A stretch of DNA of 64,000 bases from Micromonospora ureilytica (GCF_015751765.1 NZ_JADOTX010000001.1:3534001-3598000), one strand, 5' to 3'. Numbered from the stretch's first letter, positions 53,555-62,521 are shown. Made by a program: numbers and translations. Notes: generated by a model not told the origin, from the sequence alone.

Positions 53555-53594
53555 TGGACGGCTATTAATGTCACAGGTATGACGTGTGACGTCA
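53555..53594 (+). promoter_or_regulatory. Promoter of the second GH54 gene with GntR-type operator
   Basis: TGGACG (53555-53560), 17-base spacer, TATGAC (53578-53583); the palindrome TGACGTGTGACGTCA (53580-53594) overlaps the -10 and start site. It is identical to the site at 36569-36583. A weak AATCGAT match to the LacI operator lies at 53549-53555. Confidence 0.72.
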
Positions 53595-53640
53595 ATTCCA
53601 CCGCAGCACCCACCCCCACCACGCACGGGAAAAGGATCCG

Positions 53641-55116
53641 ATGAATCTGAAGAGAAGGTTGGGTCGCCTGACGGCAGCCGCGGGGACCGTGCTGGCCCTC
53701 GTCGTCGGCGCCGGCGTCTATGTGGTCTCCGATGCGCCGGGCGTCGCCCGCGCCGCCGGCACGGGCCCCTGTGACATCTACGCCTCCGGCGGCACGCCGT
53801 GCGTGGCCGCGCACAGCACCACCCGCGCCCTGTACGGCGCGTACAACGGCCCGCTCTATCAGGTCCGCCGCTCGTCGGACAACACCACCCGCGACGTCGG
53901 CGTGCTGAGCGAGGGTGGCTACGCCAACGCCGCCACCCAGGACACGTTCTGCGCCAACACCAACTGCGTCATCACTGTCATCTACGACCAGTCCGGCCGC
54001 AACAACCGCCTCACCCAGGCGCCCCCCGGCTACTTCGTCGGCCCCGCTCCCGGCGGATGGGACAACCTCGCCGACGCGAAGGCGGCGCCGGTCACCGTCG
54101 GCGGCCAGAAGGCGTACGGCGTCTACATCGCCCCCGGCACCGGCTACCGCAACAACAACACAAACGGTGTCGCGACCGGCGACCAGCCCGAAGGCATCTA
54201 CGCGGTCGTCGACGGCACGCACTACAACCAGTGGTGCTGCTTCGACTACGGCAACGCGCAGACCAACAACCTCGCCGACGAACGCGCCATCATGGAGACC
54301 GTCTACTTCGGTGCCAACAAGCAGTGGGGCTACGGGGCGGGGGCCGGCCCCTGGATCATGGCCGACCTGGAGTGGGGGCTCTTCTCCGGGGTGAACGCGG
54401 GCTACAACAACATCGCGTCCATCAACCACCGGTTCGTCACGGCCATGGTCAAGGGCGAGCCGAACCACTGGGCGATCCGCGGCGGAAACGCCCAGTCGGG
54501 CAGCCTGACCACCTACTTCGACGGGCCTCGCCCCAACGGCTACCACCCGATGAAGAAGGAGGGCGCCATCCTGCTCGGCATCGGCGGTGACAACAGCATC
54601 ACCGGCCGCGGCACCTTCTTCGAGGGCGTACTGACCTCCGGCTACCCGACGGCGGCCACCGAGAACGCCGTCCAGGCCAACATCAACGCCGCCGCCTACG
54701 CGCCGGTCGGCGGCGGCAACCCGCAGCAGAACGTCCAGGTCGTCGGGGCCCAGTCCAACCGCTGCGTCGACGTGCCGAACGGCACCACCACCAACGGCAC
54801 GCAGGTCCAACTCTGGGACTGCACCGGCAACACCGCGCAACGCTGGACCTACACCGCCGGCAAACAACTCCAGGTGTACGGCAACAAATGCCTCGACGCC
54901 TCCGGTCAAGGCACCGCCAACGGCACCCAGGCCATCATCTGGGACTGCCACAGCGGCACCAACCAACAGTGGAACCTCAACTCCAACGGCACCGTGACCG
55001 GCGTCCAGTCCGGGCTCTGCCTCGACGCCAACGCCGCCGGCACCGCGAACGGCACCAAGCTCATCCTCTGGGCCTGCAACGGCGGCGCCAACCAGCGCTG
55101 GGCCACCCGCAGCTGA
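53641..55116 (+). CDS. Secreted GH54 alpha-L-arabinofuranosidase with C-terminal ricin lectin
   Basis: 491 residues; ATG at 53641 with AAAAGGA 5 bases upstream. Signal peptide about 1-38. GH54 catalytic domain (about 40-355): [30 protein letters not shown], nucleophile Glu in [10 protein letters not shown], acid/base Asp in GIGGDNS, very like fungal AbfB. CBM13 lectin about 360-491, close in sequence to those at 16163 and 43700. Cleaves arabinofuranosyl groups from arabinan or arabinoxylan. The GntR-type operator in its promoter suggests co-control with the oxidative pathway at 28440-36494. Confidence 0.93.
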   Translation: MNLKRRLGRLTAAAGTVLALVVGAGVYVVSDAPGVARAAGTGPCDIYASGGTPCVAAHSTTRALYGAYNGPLYQVRRSSDNTTRDVGVLSEGGYANAATQDTFCANTNCVITVIYDQSGRNNRLTQAPPGYFVGPAPGGWDNLADAKAAPVTVGGQKAYGVYIAPGTGYRNNNTNGVATGDQPEGIYAVVDGTHYNQWCCFDYGNAQTNNLADERAIMETVYFGANKQWGYGAGAGPWIMADLEWGLFSGVNAGYNNIASINHRFVTAMVKGEPNHWAIRGGNAQSGSLTTYFDGPRPNGYHPMKKEGAILLGIGGDNSITGRGTFFEGVLTSGYPTAATENAVQANINAAAYAPVGGGNPQQNVQVVGAQSNRCVDVPNGTTTNGTQVQLWDCTGNTAQRWTYTAGKQLQVYGNKCLDASGQGTANGTQAIIWDCHSGTNQQWNLNSNGTVTGVQSGLCLDANAAGTANGTKLILWACNGGANQRWATRS

Positions 55117-55125
55117 CCCACTGTC

Positions 55126-55166
55126 GGTCGTGCCGCCCCCGCGAGCTTCCCGGGGGCGGCACGACC
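55126..55166 (+). terminator. Terminator hairpin after GH54
   Basis: GGTCGTGCCGCCCCCG (55126-55141) and its exact inverse (55151-55166), 9-base loop, 10 bases past the stop. Confidence 0.85.
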
Positions 55167-55216
55167 AGCTAACTCTCGCACCGGTGACGGCCCCGCCGCG
55201 CCAACGCGTGACAGCG

Positions 55217-55247
55217 TTGCTATATATATCGTGGTGCGATATATATA
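55217..55247 (+). promoter_or_regulatory. PadR promoter with 27-bp AT-rich palindrome
   Basis: TATATATATCG (55221-55231) and CGATATATATA (55237-55247) are exact inverted arms around TGGTG. TTGCTA (55217-55222) and TATATA (55240-55245), 17 bases apart, could be -35 and -10, placing transcription start at or next to the ATG (55252): a leaderless, self-repressed transcript is likely. Confidence 0.7.
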
Positions 55248-55251
55248 GTGC

Positions 55252-55599
55252 ATGGATATCAGTGAGCAGACGTTCCTGATCCTCTCCGCCCTCGCCGACC
55301 AACCCCGGCACGGCTACGCCGTGGTGACGGAGGTCGACAAGATGACGGACGGCCGGATCCGGTTACGCGCGGGCACCCTCTACGGGGCCCTCGACCGCCT
55401 CGTCACCCAGGGGCTCATCGCCCCCGACCACGACGAGGTGGAGAAGGGCCGGCTGCGCCGTTTCTACAAACTGACCGACGCGGGGGCAGACGCCATCCGC
55501 GCGGAGAGCCGGCGGATGGCCGCCGCGGTCCGGCTCGCCGAGGAGCGCCTAAGCAAGCGTGCCGCCCGCAACGCCCCGCGTCTCGGGACCATCGGATGA
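55252..55599 (+). CDS. PadR-family transcriptional regulator
   Basis: 115 residues, ATG at 55252. Winged-helix PadR fold: LILSALADQPRHGYAVVTEV, LRAGTLYGALDRLVTQGLI, GRLRRFYKLTDAG. No ribosome site precedes the ATG, consistent with a leaderless transcript. Overlaps the membrane protein gene by ATGA; PadR regulators commonly repress the gene they travel with. Confidence 0.9.
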   Translation: MDISEQTFLILSALADQPRHGYAVVTEVDKMTDGRIRLRAGTLYGALDRLVTQGLIAPDHDEVEKGRLRRFYKLTDAGADAIRAESRRMAAAVRLAEERLSKRAARNAPRLGTIG

Positions 55600-56561
55600 G
55601 CCCGGACATGAGCCCTCTGGAGCGACGATACCGACGGCTGCTGCGGCTGCTGCCAGCCACGCACCGCACCGCCCGCGGCGAGGAACTGCTCGGACTGCTG
55701 CTGGACCTCGACGACGGCCGTCGACACCCGAGCCGGCACGAGACACTGAACATCATCGCCCTGGCGATCCGGCTGCGACTCACCACGCCCGTCACCACCG
55801 CGGCCCTCACCACCGCGCTCAGTGCCCTGCTCGTCGCCGCCGGGACCCAGCCCGCCGGTCAGACCCTGGACCTGTTCACCGGCGCCGTCCTCGCCACCGA
55901 CATGCCGGCCATCATCGCCAGCTGGCCGCAGATAGCAGCTCTCGGCCTGTTGCCCCTCGCACCGCTGATCGCCTGGCTGTGCGGCGCGACCCGGACCGCC
56001 CTCACCCTGCAAGCGATCTTCCTGACGGTCACCGTAGGTTGGTTCGTCATCGAGGTGCTCAACGGTGCCGGCATGGGAATCGATCCCGGCCACCAACTCT
56101 TCTCGTACGCCGCACCGGTCTCGATCCTCGTCCTGCTCGCGATCGCCGCCCGCGAGCGGTGGACCCTTCCCCGGCCGCGCCTGTTCTGGTGGGCCCTCGT
56201 CCCGCTCGGGATCCTCGCCTGGAAAGGCACCGGAGAATGGGGACGCCACGGCGTCTACGTTCCCGAGGCCGTGCCGACGGTCATCGGGATCCTCGCCGCC
56301 GGCACCGTCGCTTTCGGAGCCGCCTTCGCGGTCCGCCGCCACCGGCCCGCCGTCGTCATCGGCGTCGGACTCACCGGCTTTCTCGCCGGCTGGCTCATCC
56401 CCGACCCGCTGCTCTCCAACACGGCGATGCGGCACTTCGACGGTCAGCCGCTACCACTGGCGATCCTCATCGCGGCGGCCGCTGTCACCATGACCGGCAT
56501 CGGTCACCTCGCCCGTCGGCGCAACCCGAAAAGTGGTCGCTATCAACCCATGAACCCATGA
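55596..56561 (+). CDS. Multipass membrane protein co-transcribed with PadR
   Basis: 321 residues; ATG overlaps the PadR stop. An N-terminal soluble segment (LERRYRRLLRLLPATHRTARGEELL shortened: about residues 6-30) resembles the short domain that precedes membrane parts in PadR-linked proteins. Eight or so hydrophobic segments follow from about residue 62. No enzymatic motif recognised. Function unknown; a PadR-controlled membrane stress or transport role is a guess. Confidence 0.7.
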   Translation: MSPDMSPLERRYRRLLRLLPATHRTARGEELLGLLLDLDDGRRHPSRHETLNIIALAIRLRLTTPVTTAALTTALSALLVAAGTQPAGQTLDLFTGAVLATDMPAIIASWPQIAALGLLPLAPLIAWLCGATRTALTLQAIFLTVTVGWFVIEVLNGAGMGIDPGHQLFSYAAPVSILVLLAIAARERWTLPRPRLFWWALVPLGILAWKGTGEWGRHGVYVPEAVPTVIGILAAGTVAFGAAFAVRRHRPAVVIGVGLTGFLAGWLIPDPLLSNTAMRHFDGQPLPLAILIAAAAVTMTGIGHLARRRNPKSGRYQPMNP

Positions 56562-56643
56562 CGCGCTGAACACCAGCTCTGGTCAGACGAGTGGCGGCCG
56601 GGCCAGGTAGGTTTCGGGACTGGGCGAACAGCGCGGGGGTCCC

Positions 56644-57240
56644 ATGGTCAGGGGTTGGCACGGCTGGTTCGGTACGTTCAACGGCGTCGTCCTCATCACG
56701 ATGGTCGTCCTGCCGTTGGCAGCGCTGGCGGTGTGGCTCCTGGCACGCCGCCGACGTGCCGCCGGCAGCACGTCGGCGTGGCGGACGTCGCTGGCCGACG
56801 TCGGCATCGTCTACGGCACCGTGCCGTGGGTATGGATGATCATGTTGCCGGGCGACCAGGCCGGCGTCGTCTCCGGTCGGGTAACAGTGGTACCACTGCG
56901 CGACCTGCTCACGATCGTCTCCGACGGGGGTCCGGTGACGGCGACGTTCCAGGTCGTCGGCAACCTGCTGGTCTTCGCGGCCCTGGGGTTCTTCGCCCCG
57001 CTGCGGTTCCCGGCGCTGGCATCGGTGCCGCGGATCCTGGCCCTCGCGGCCGGTTGCTCGGTCCTGGTCGAGACCGCCCAGTACGTGCTGCGGCTGGACC
57101 GGGTGTCGTCAGTGGACGACGTTCTGCTCAACGCCGCCGGCGCCGGGCTCGCCGCGCTGGCGTCCCGCCGCTGGTGGCGCGCCACCCCCGACACGTCCAC
57201 GGATCGCCGACCTCAACCGGCCTCGGCGGCGGGACGCTGA
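56644..57240 (+). CDS. VanZ-like membrane protein
   Basis: 198 residues; ATG at 56644 after GGGGG. About four membrane helices and the VanZ motifs VGNLLVFAALGFFAPL and ETAQYVLRLDRVSSVDDVLLNAAG. VanZ-like proteins are widespread in actinobacteria and do not by themselves indicate glycopeptide resistance. Stands alone. Confidence 0.83.
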   Translation: MVRGWHGWFGTFNGVVLITMVVLPLAALAVWLLARRRRAAGSTSAWRTSLADVGIVYGTVPWVWMIMLPGDQAGVVSGRVTVVPLRDLLTIVSDGGPVTATFQVVGNLLVFAALGFFAPLRFPALASVPRILALAAGCSVLVETAQYVLRLDRVSSVDDVLLNAAGAGLAALASRRWWRATPDTSTDRRPQPASAAGR

Positions 57241-57276
57241 GCATCGCTGTGAACTACCAACAGAGCTGATCACCGG

Positions 57277-58068
57277 TCAGGTCGGTGGCTTCGCCAGCCG
57301 CTCCGGGCGGGTCCGGGTCCACGTGGCCCAGCCCCGCTTGCGCATCAGGTCCAGCAACCGCTGCGCTCGCGGGTCGGCCTCGACGGCAAGCGCGTCCAGA
57401 AGGTCGAATGGGACATCGTCCGGTGCCGTCTCGCCGCGGTTGCTCTTGCTGGAGCTGGAGGTGTACGCCTGCTCGACAAGGTCGGCCAGGATGTCCGCGA
57501 GTTCCTCCAGACGCGGATCGTCGTCCGCGTCGCCGTCGAGGATCTCCGATCCGAGCAGATAGAGCCGGACGAGTTGGGGGTCGGCGAGCTGCGCGTGTTT
57601 CGCGCGCATGATCTCGTGGATGCGTTCGGGCCAGCGCGCCACAACCAGGATCCACCCGTCCCGCTCACCCTCCACCACCCGCTCCGACACCCCGATCTGC
57701 CGAAGCCGATCGAGGTAGGAGGTCACCTCCGGTGGGAGCGTCAGACTGTCTCCGGCAGCGAGCTGCGCGATCTGCTTGCGGCTCGCCTCCAGACGTTCGA
57801 TCTCGTCGCACAGATGGCTGTCGATTCGCTGTACCGCCTCGGCGAAGTCTGCTGCGTCGGCTTCGAGCAGTTCACCGATCTGGGACAGCGGCACGCCCGC
57901 GTTGGCGAGGGTGCGGATCCTGATGAGGGACACGACGGTCGCGGCGCCGTACCGCCGGTAGCCCGAGGCGTCCCGCTCGGGCTCCGGCAGCAGGCCGATC
58001 TGGTGGTAGTGCCGCACTGCCCGCACCGTCACGCCGGTGTACGACGCGAGTTGACTGATCGTCAGCAT
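57277..58068 (-). CDS. MerR-family transcriptional regulator
   Basis: 263 residues; ATG at 58068. N-terminal MerR helix-turn-helix (LTISQLASYTGVTVRAVRHY, then GYRRYGAATVVSLIRI) and a coiled-coil (about 75-110), then a long C-terminal helical region without a recognised ligand domain. Last gene after the ABC-2 permease (45-base gap). The promoter of the ATPase gene has a MerR-type long spacer with dyad, so it likely controls its own exporter operon. Confidence 0.87.
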   Translation of the reverse strand: MLTISQLASYTGVTVRAVRHYHQIGLLPEPERDASGYRRYGAATVVSLIRIRTLANAGVPLSQIGELLEADAADFAEAVQRIDSHLCDEIERLEASRKQIAQLAAGDSLTLPPEVTSYLDRLRQIGVSERVVEGERDGWILVVARWPERIHEIMRAKHAQLADPQLVRLYLLGSEILDGDADDDPRLEELADILADLVEQAYTSSSSKSNRGETAPDDVPFDLLDALAVEADPRAQRLLDLMRKRGWATWTRTRPERLAKPPT

Positions 58069-58113
58069 GCCCTGATCCTGCCCGTACCTTGCCCAGCCTG
58101 GGTCGACACCGGG

Positions 58114-58875
58114 TCAGGAGATCTTGCGGCGGTAGGTCAGGTTGGCGAACAGGTAGGCCACCACGAGGATGCCGACGCACCAGGCCAGGGCGGTCCAGAT
58201 GCCCGCACCGACCGGCTTCTGCGCGAAGAGGTCTCGGATCGCGTTGACGATGGCGGTCACCGGCTGGTGCTCGGCGAAGGCGCGGACCGGGCCGGGCATC
58301 GACGCGGTGGGCACGAAGGCCGAGCTGACGAACGGCAGGAAGACCAGGGGGTACGAGAAGGCGCTCGCGCCGTCCACGGACTGCGCGGTGAGGCCGGGGA
58401 TTATGGCGATCCAGGTCAGCGCCAGGGTGAACAACACCAGGATGCCGGCGACGGCGAGCCAGCCCAGCAGGCTCGTGCCGGTGCGGAAGCCCATGAGCAG
58501 GGCGACGAGGACGACGACCACCAGCGAGATCAGGTTGGCGACGAGCGAGGTCAGCACGTGCGCCCAGAGCACCGCGGATCGTGCGATCGGCATGGACTGG
58601 AACCGTTCGAAGATGCCGCCCTGCATGTCGAGGAAGAGCCGGAAGGCGGTGTACGAGATGCCCGAGGCGATCGTGATGAGCAGGATGCCGGGGAGCAGAT
58701 AGTTCACGTACGAGTCGGTGCCGGTCTCGATCGCGCCGCCGAAGACGTAGACGAAGAGCAGCATGAAGGCGATCGGCATGACCGCGGTCGTGATGATGGT
58801 GTCCGGGCTGCGGGCGATGTGGCGCAGCGAGCGTCCCAAGAGGACTGTGGTGTCACCGAGGAAGTGCTTGTTCAT
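58114..58875 (-). CDS. ABC-2 type exporter permease (DrrB-like)
   Basis: 253 residues from the ATG at 58875, which overlaps the ATPase stop (ATGA). Six hydrophobic segments; ABC-2 signatures FERFQSMPIARSAVLWAHVL and LPFVSSAFVPTASMPGPVRAFAEHQP. Exports a hydrophobic compound (drug or lipid) with the DrrA-type ATPase. Confidence 0.9.
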   Translation of the reverse strand: MNKHFLGDTTVLLGRSLRHIARSPDTIITTAVMPIAFMLLFVYVFGGAIETGTDSYVNYLLPGILLITIASGISYTAFRLFLDMQGGIFERFQSMPIARSAVLWAHVLTSLVANLISLVVVVLVALLMGFRTGTSLLGWLAVAGILVLFTLALTWIAIIPGLTAQSVDGASAFSYPLVFLPFVSSAFVPTASMPGPVRAFAEHQPVTAIVNAIRDLFAQKPVGAGIWTALAWCVGILVVAYLFANLTYRRKIS

Positions 58876-59666
58876 CGTTGTTCCTCGGTCTTGGCGCCGA
58901 CGAGGGTGAGGAAGACGTCCTCGAGGGTGGGCTGCTTCTCGACGTACTCGACCTCGGCGGGTGGCAGGAGCTGCTTGAGCTCGCTCAGGGTGCCGTTCAC
59001 GATGATCCGTCCCTCGTGCAGGATCGCGATCCGGTCGGCGAGCTGTTCCGCCTCGTCGAGGTACTGGGTGGTGAGCAGCACTGTCGTGCCGCCGTTGGCG
59101 AGTTCCTTGATGGCCTGCCACACCTCGATGCGCGCCTCCGGGTCCAGCCCGGTCGTCGGCTCGTCGAGGAAGATGACCGGCGGGTTCCCGATCAGGCTCA
59201 TCGCGATGTCGAGGCGGCGGCGCATACCGCCGGAGTACGTCCGCACCCTCCGGGTGCCCGCCTCGGTCAGCGAGAAGCGCCTCAGCAGGTCGTCGGCGAT
59301 CGCACCGGGCTCCTTGAGGTGCCGCAGCCGGGCAACCAGGGTCAGGTTCTCCCGCCCGGTGAGGATCTCGTCGACCGCCGCGAACTGCCCGGTGAGACTG
59401 ATCGACTGCCGTACGTCGGCGGCCCGGGTCGCCACGTCGAAGCCGGCGACTCGGGCCGTGCCGCCGTCGGCCCGCAGGAGCGTGGCCAGGATCCTCACCA
59501 CTGTGGTCTTGCCGGCCCCGTTCGAGCCGAGCAGGGCGAAGATGCTGCCCCGCGCCACGTCGATTTCGACGCCGCGCAGCACCTTCAACTGCTTGAACGA
59601 CTTCTCCAGGCCGCGCACGTGGATCGCGGGTTGCTCGGTCTGAGCTGTTGCTCGCGAATTGCTCAT
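58872..59666 (-). CDS. ABC-2 exporter ATPase (DrrA-like)
   Basis: 264 residues; ATG at 59666. Walker A GSNGAGKTT, Q-loop SLTGQFAAVDE, signature YSGGMRRRLDIA, Walker B VIFLDEPTTGLD, and the DrrA-type C-terminal tail. The predicted [16 protein letters not shown] at or beside the ATG, so it may be leaderless. First gene of ATPase, permease, MerR. Confidence 0.93.
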   Translation of the reverse strand: MSNSRATAQTEQPAIHVRGLEKSFKQLKVLRGVEIDVARGSIFALLGSNGAGKTTVVRILATLLRADGGTARVAGFDVATRAADVRQSISLTGQFAAVDEILTGRENLTLVARLRHLKEPGAIADDLLRRFSLTEAGTRRVRTYSGGMRRRLDIAMSLIGNPPVIFLDEPTTGLDPEARIEVWQAIKELANGGTTVLLTTQYLDEAEQLADRIAILHEGRIIVNGTLSELKQLLPPAEVEYVEKQPTLEDVFLTLVGAKTEEQR

Positions 59667-59672
59667 GGCGGC

Positions 59673-59704
59673 AGCATGGAGGGTTGACGCAGCGTCAGGG
59701 TCAA
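59673..59704 (-). promoter_or_regulatory. MerR-type promoter with long spacer
   Basis: Minus-strand TTGACC (59704-59699), 20-base spacer, CATGCT (59678-59673). The dyad TGACGCAGCGTCA (59685-59697) fills the spacer. Over-long spacers with a central dyad are the hallmark of MerR-activated promoters. Predicted start coincides with the ATG at 59666. Confidence 0.7.
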
Positions 59705-59846
59705 GTCCGCCGACCCGGAGACGGGCGAGCGACCCCGATTCTTAACTCCGATGTCACCGCCCGATCCCACGGGTGACGTGTCGCTGTCCGTCCGCAGGGG
59801 TTGGCTGCCAGTCGTCGCACTACGTCCTGACCAGGAGCTGATCCAC

Positions 59847-61301
59847 GTGCCTTCCTCTCGTCGTACCTTCCTCGCCAGCGGCGCCGCCGCCGGCGTCGGC
59901 CTTGCGGTCGCGGGCGGCCTGCCGTCCCTGGCCCAGGCCAGCCCGGCTCGACCGCACCCGCCGGTGAAGCCCGGTAGCGTGCCCTTCCCGCCGCTCGTGG
60001 ACGACCCCAAGGGAGTCCTGGCCCTGCCCAAGGGCTTCAGCTACAAGGTGGTCACCCGGACCGGCGTCACCCGGCTCGACCGCGGCCAGGGCACGACCCC
60101 GTCGGACCACGACGGCATGGCCGTTTACGACGCCGGCCACGGCCGGTACACCCTGATCCAGAACCACGAGATCGACCCGGGCGCCGAGTTCGGCGTGCCG
60201 CACGTCAAGGGCACTGTCTACGACGCGGGCGCCGTCGACGCCGGCGGTTGCACCGTGATCAAGACCGACCTCGCGGGCCGTAACCTGGGCGAGTTCGTGG
60301 CGCTCTCCGGCACCATCTCCAACTGCGCCGGCGGGCCGACCCCCTGGGGCACCTGGCTCACCTGCGAGGAGACCGAGGACCGGGCCGGCGACACGTGGGA
60401 AGAGGGCGACCGGTCCGGCGTCTACCAGAAGGACCACGGCTACGTCTTCGAGGTGTGGGCCGACGGCAGCGCGGACCCGAAGCCGATCAAGTGCCTGGGC
60501 CGCTACTCCCACGAGGCCCTGGCCGTCGACAAGGACCGCACCCGGATCTACCTCTCCGAGGACGCCGACGCGCCCAACGGCCTCTTCTACCGCTGGACGG
60601 CGCCGCACGGCGTCAAGCTGGGCCCGGGCGTGCTCACCCGCCTCGCACCGAACGCCGGCGTCCTCGCCGCGATGCAGATCATCATGGATGACGGTTCGGT
60701 GCTGCCGGACGTCGCGTACCTGACCTCCGCCCAGTTGGGCCGCCCCTTCCCGGTCCGCTGGATCGAGGTGCCGGACCGCGACGCGCGCACCAAGTCGGTG
60801 CGCGAGCAGTTCGCCGACGGCCAGGTCACCCGCGGGCGCAAGTTCGAGGGCGTGTGGGCCACCGACGAGGGCGTGTACGTGGTCAACTCGTACGCCTGGG
60901 ACGAGGGTGACCTGCCGGCGGACGCGGCGCCGCACGACGGAATGGTCTGGTTCTACAACTACCGGAACCAGACCATCCAGCTGGTGACGTACTTCCCGCA
61001 CCAGACCGCCTCCGAGGAGGGCACGGCGGTCAAGTACACCGACCTCACCTTCGACGGCCCGGACAACGTGACAGTCACCCCGTGGGGAAGCCTCGTGCTC
61101 GCCGAGGACGGCACTGGCGCCTCGCACGTGCTCAGCACGGTCCCTGGTGGGCCCACGTACGCGATCGCCCGCAACCAGCTCAACGACTCGGAGTTCTGCG
61201 GGCCGACCTTCAGCGCGGACGGCAAGGTGCTCTTCGTCAACATGCAGGACCCGGGCCTCACCCTGGCCATCACCGGTCCGTGGGAGAAGTACCTGGGCTG
61301 A
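59847..61301 (+). CDS. Tat-exported PhoX/DUF839-type phosphatase-like protein
   Basis: 484 residues from the GTG at 59847 (AGGAG 9 bases upstream), which puts the Tat motif SRRTFLASG at residues 3-11. DUF839/PhoX-like propeller: DHDGMAVYDAGHGRYTLIQN, GGPTPWGTWLTCEE, GRYSHEALAVD, FDGPDNVTVTPWG. PhoX enzymes are calcium/iron-dependent alkaline phosphatases folded before export. Phosphatase activity is inferred from family; ends at a strong hairpin. Confidence 0.85.
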   Translation: MPSSRRTFLASGAAAGVGLAVAGGLPSLAQASPARPHPPVKPGSVPFPPLVDDPKGVLALPKGFSYKVVTRTGVTRLDRGQGTTPSDHDGMAVYDAGHGRYTLIQNHEIDPGAEFGVPHVKGTVYDAGAVDAGGCTVIKTDLAGRNLGEFVALSGTISNCAGGPTPWGTWLTCEETEDRAGDTWEEGDRSGVYQKDHGYVFEVWADGSADPKPIKCLGRYSHEALAVDKDRTRIYLSEDADAPNGLFYRWTAPHGVKLGPGVLTRLAPNAGVLAAMQIIMDDGSVLPDVAYLTSAQLGRPFPVRWIEVPDRDARTKSVREQFADGQVTRGRKFEGVWATDEGVYVVNSYAWDEGDLPADAAPHDGMVWFYNYRNQTIQLVTYFPHQTASEEGTAVKYTDLTFDGPDNVTVTPWGSLVLAEDGTGASHVLSTVPGGPTYAIARNQLNDSEFCGPTFSADGKVLFVNMQDPGLTLAITGPWEKYLG

Positions 61302-61313
61302 CCGAGCCCGACC

Positions 61314-61344
61314 GTGGGGGCCAGGCGACCCGCCTGGCCCCCAC
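61314..61344. terminator. Bidirectional terminator hairpin
   Basis: GTGGGGGCCAGGCG (61314-61327) and its exact inverse (61331-61344), 3-base loop, between convergent stops at 61301 and 61360. Confidence 0.82.
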
Positions 61345-61359
61345 CACGTCCGGCCGGAT

Positions 61360-61857
61360 TCAGGAGACGCGCGGCAACGCCAGCCAGTCCTGCCAGGCGA
61401 TGTCGCGGCCCAGACAGCGGGGCTGGCGGAACGGCCAGTCCGCGGCGATCCACAGCGGCACCAGCGCGTCGACCGCAGCCTCCACCTCGCTGCCCACCAG
61501 GTCGTCCACCACCCACCAGGAAACCTCTCCGTCGGAGCCCGCGCGCTCCGGCGGGTCGATGTAGACGCAGCCGAGGATCGCCGTCTCCCCCTCGTCCAGC
61601 AACGCGTAGTTGAACGACTGGTGCGCGGCTATCTCCCTCTCGTGGCGCAGCAGGTCGACGCGATCCTGTTCGTAGGTCATCGTCTCGCTGGGCCACGCCC
61701 AGGCCGGCCCGAAGATCTGCCACAGGCGCTCGCGGGAGCCCATCACGGCGGGGTAGTCAATCGGGGTGTCCGCCTCGCGAATCGGCCGCAGATGCAGCGC
61801 GGTGTCCGGCACCGGGACGTGGACGGGGTGGACGAAATCATCGGGTAGCCAGGTCAC
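61360..61857 (-). CDS. GNAT-like acyltransferase, putative
   Basis: 165 residues if the GTG at 61857 is used; ribosome site is weak and the start uncertain. Strand order and motifs LHLRPIREADTPIDYPAV, YALLDEGETAILGCVYIDPPE and SWWVVDDLVG suggest a GCN5-type N-acetyltransferase, though the acetyl-CoA loop is degenerate. Substrate unknown. Confidence 0.6.
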   Translation of the reverse strand: MTWLPDDFVHPVHVPVPDTALHLRPIREADTPIDYPAVMGSRERLWQIFGPAWAWPSETMTYEQDRVDLLRHEREIAAHQSFNYALLDEGETAILGCVYIDPPERAGSDGEVSWWVVDDLVGSEVEAAVDALVPLWIAADWPFRQPRCLGRDIAWQDWLALPRVS

Positions 61858-61937
61858 GAGGGCCGAGGCTACCGTCGCCCGGCAAGCGCCGCGCGAGCAA
61901 CAATTGCCCGCGTACCGCGCCGAGCGGGACCAGGACT

Positions 61938-62465
61938 CTACGCGGTAGGGGTGACGCGCTGGCGTCGATAGTGGCGGGCGGCCTTGGCTCGAGCGCCGCA
62001 ACCGTCCATGGAGCACCAGCGTCGGGTGCCGTTGCGCGATGTGTCGTAGAAGTGCAGGACGCAGGCGGGGTTGCCGCAGCGTCGGATGCGGTTGGGTTGC
62101 TGGCGCAGCAGGTCCAGGTAGTTGACGGTCGCCCGCCAGGAGGGGAGCCAGCCGGCGTCGACCTCATGCTGCTCCTGCACGGCCGCGTCGCGAAGCGTGT
62201 AGCGCGAGGCGCCACGGGCGAGGATCGCGTTGATCCCCCGTTCGGCGTCCTCGTCGGGCCGTTCGAGGACCCGGCGCAGGGCCGACCGCGCCTCCCGCAA
62301 CGGGGGCTCCACCGCTGCGGGGTCACCTTCCAGGTGGTGTTCGGCGAGCCATCCCCGCAGCCCGTCCGGCTCGTCGAACAGGTCGACCATGCGGCCCCGC
62401 TCGACCCACTGGGTGTTGACCAGGTCCAGGGCGAGGGGTTCGCCCACCAGCGGCCGAGGTGTCAT
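61938..62465 (-). CDS. CGNR zinc-finger regulator
   Basis: 175 residues from the ATG at 62465 (AAGG at 8 bases; an in-frame ATG 9 codons earlier lacks a ribosome site). N-terminal ABATE-like domain (PLALDLVNTQWVERG) and C-terminal CGNR finger RCGNPACVLHFYDTSRNGTR with a second Cys pair in WCSMDGCG. Probably stress-linked DNA binding. Divergent from the flavoprotein at 62619, with promoters in between. Confidence 0.87.
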   Translation of the reverse strand: MTPRPLVGEPLALDLVNTQWVERGRMVDLFDEPDGLRGWLAEHHLEGDPAAVEPPLREARSALRRVLERPDEDAERGINAILARGASRYTLRDAAVQEQHEVDAGWLPSWRATVNYLDLLRQQPNRIRRCGNPACVLHFYDTSRNGTRRWCSMDGCGARAKAARHYRRQRVTPTA

Positions 62466-62492
62466 GCGAGCAACCTTACCACCGTCGGGCAT

Positions 62493-62521
62493 TTGACAGG
62501 TTAGTCATTGCGACGTATCTT
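62493..62521 (+). promoter_or_regulatory. Promoter of the oxidase-family gene
   Basis: TTGACA (62493-62498), 17-base spacer, TATCTT (62516-62521): near consensus. Sets the start of the gene downstream of 62528, supporting the ATG at 62619. Confidence 0.65.

Noticed and set aside
56644..57240. Glycopeptide resistance from VanZ
   Set aside because: No other van genes; VanZ-like proteins are common and of varied function.
58114..59666. Antibiotic biosynthetic cluster signalled by the DrrAB-like exporter
   Set aside because: No biosynthetic enzymes nearby; it appears as a self-contained MerR-controlled exporter.
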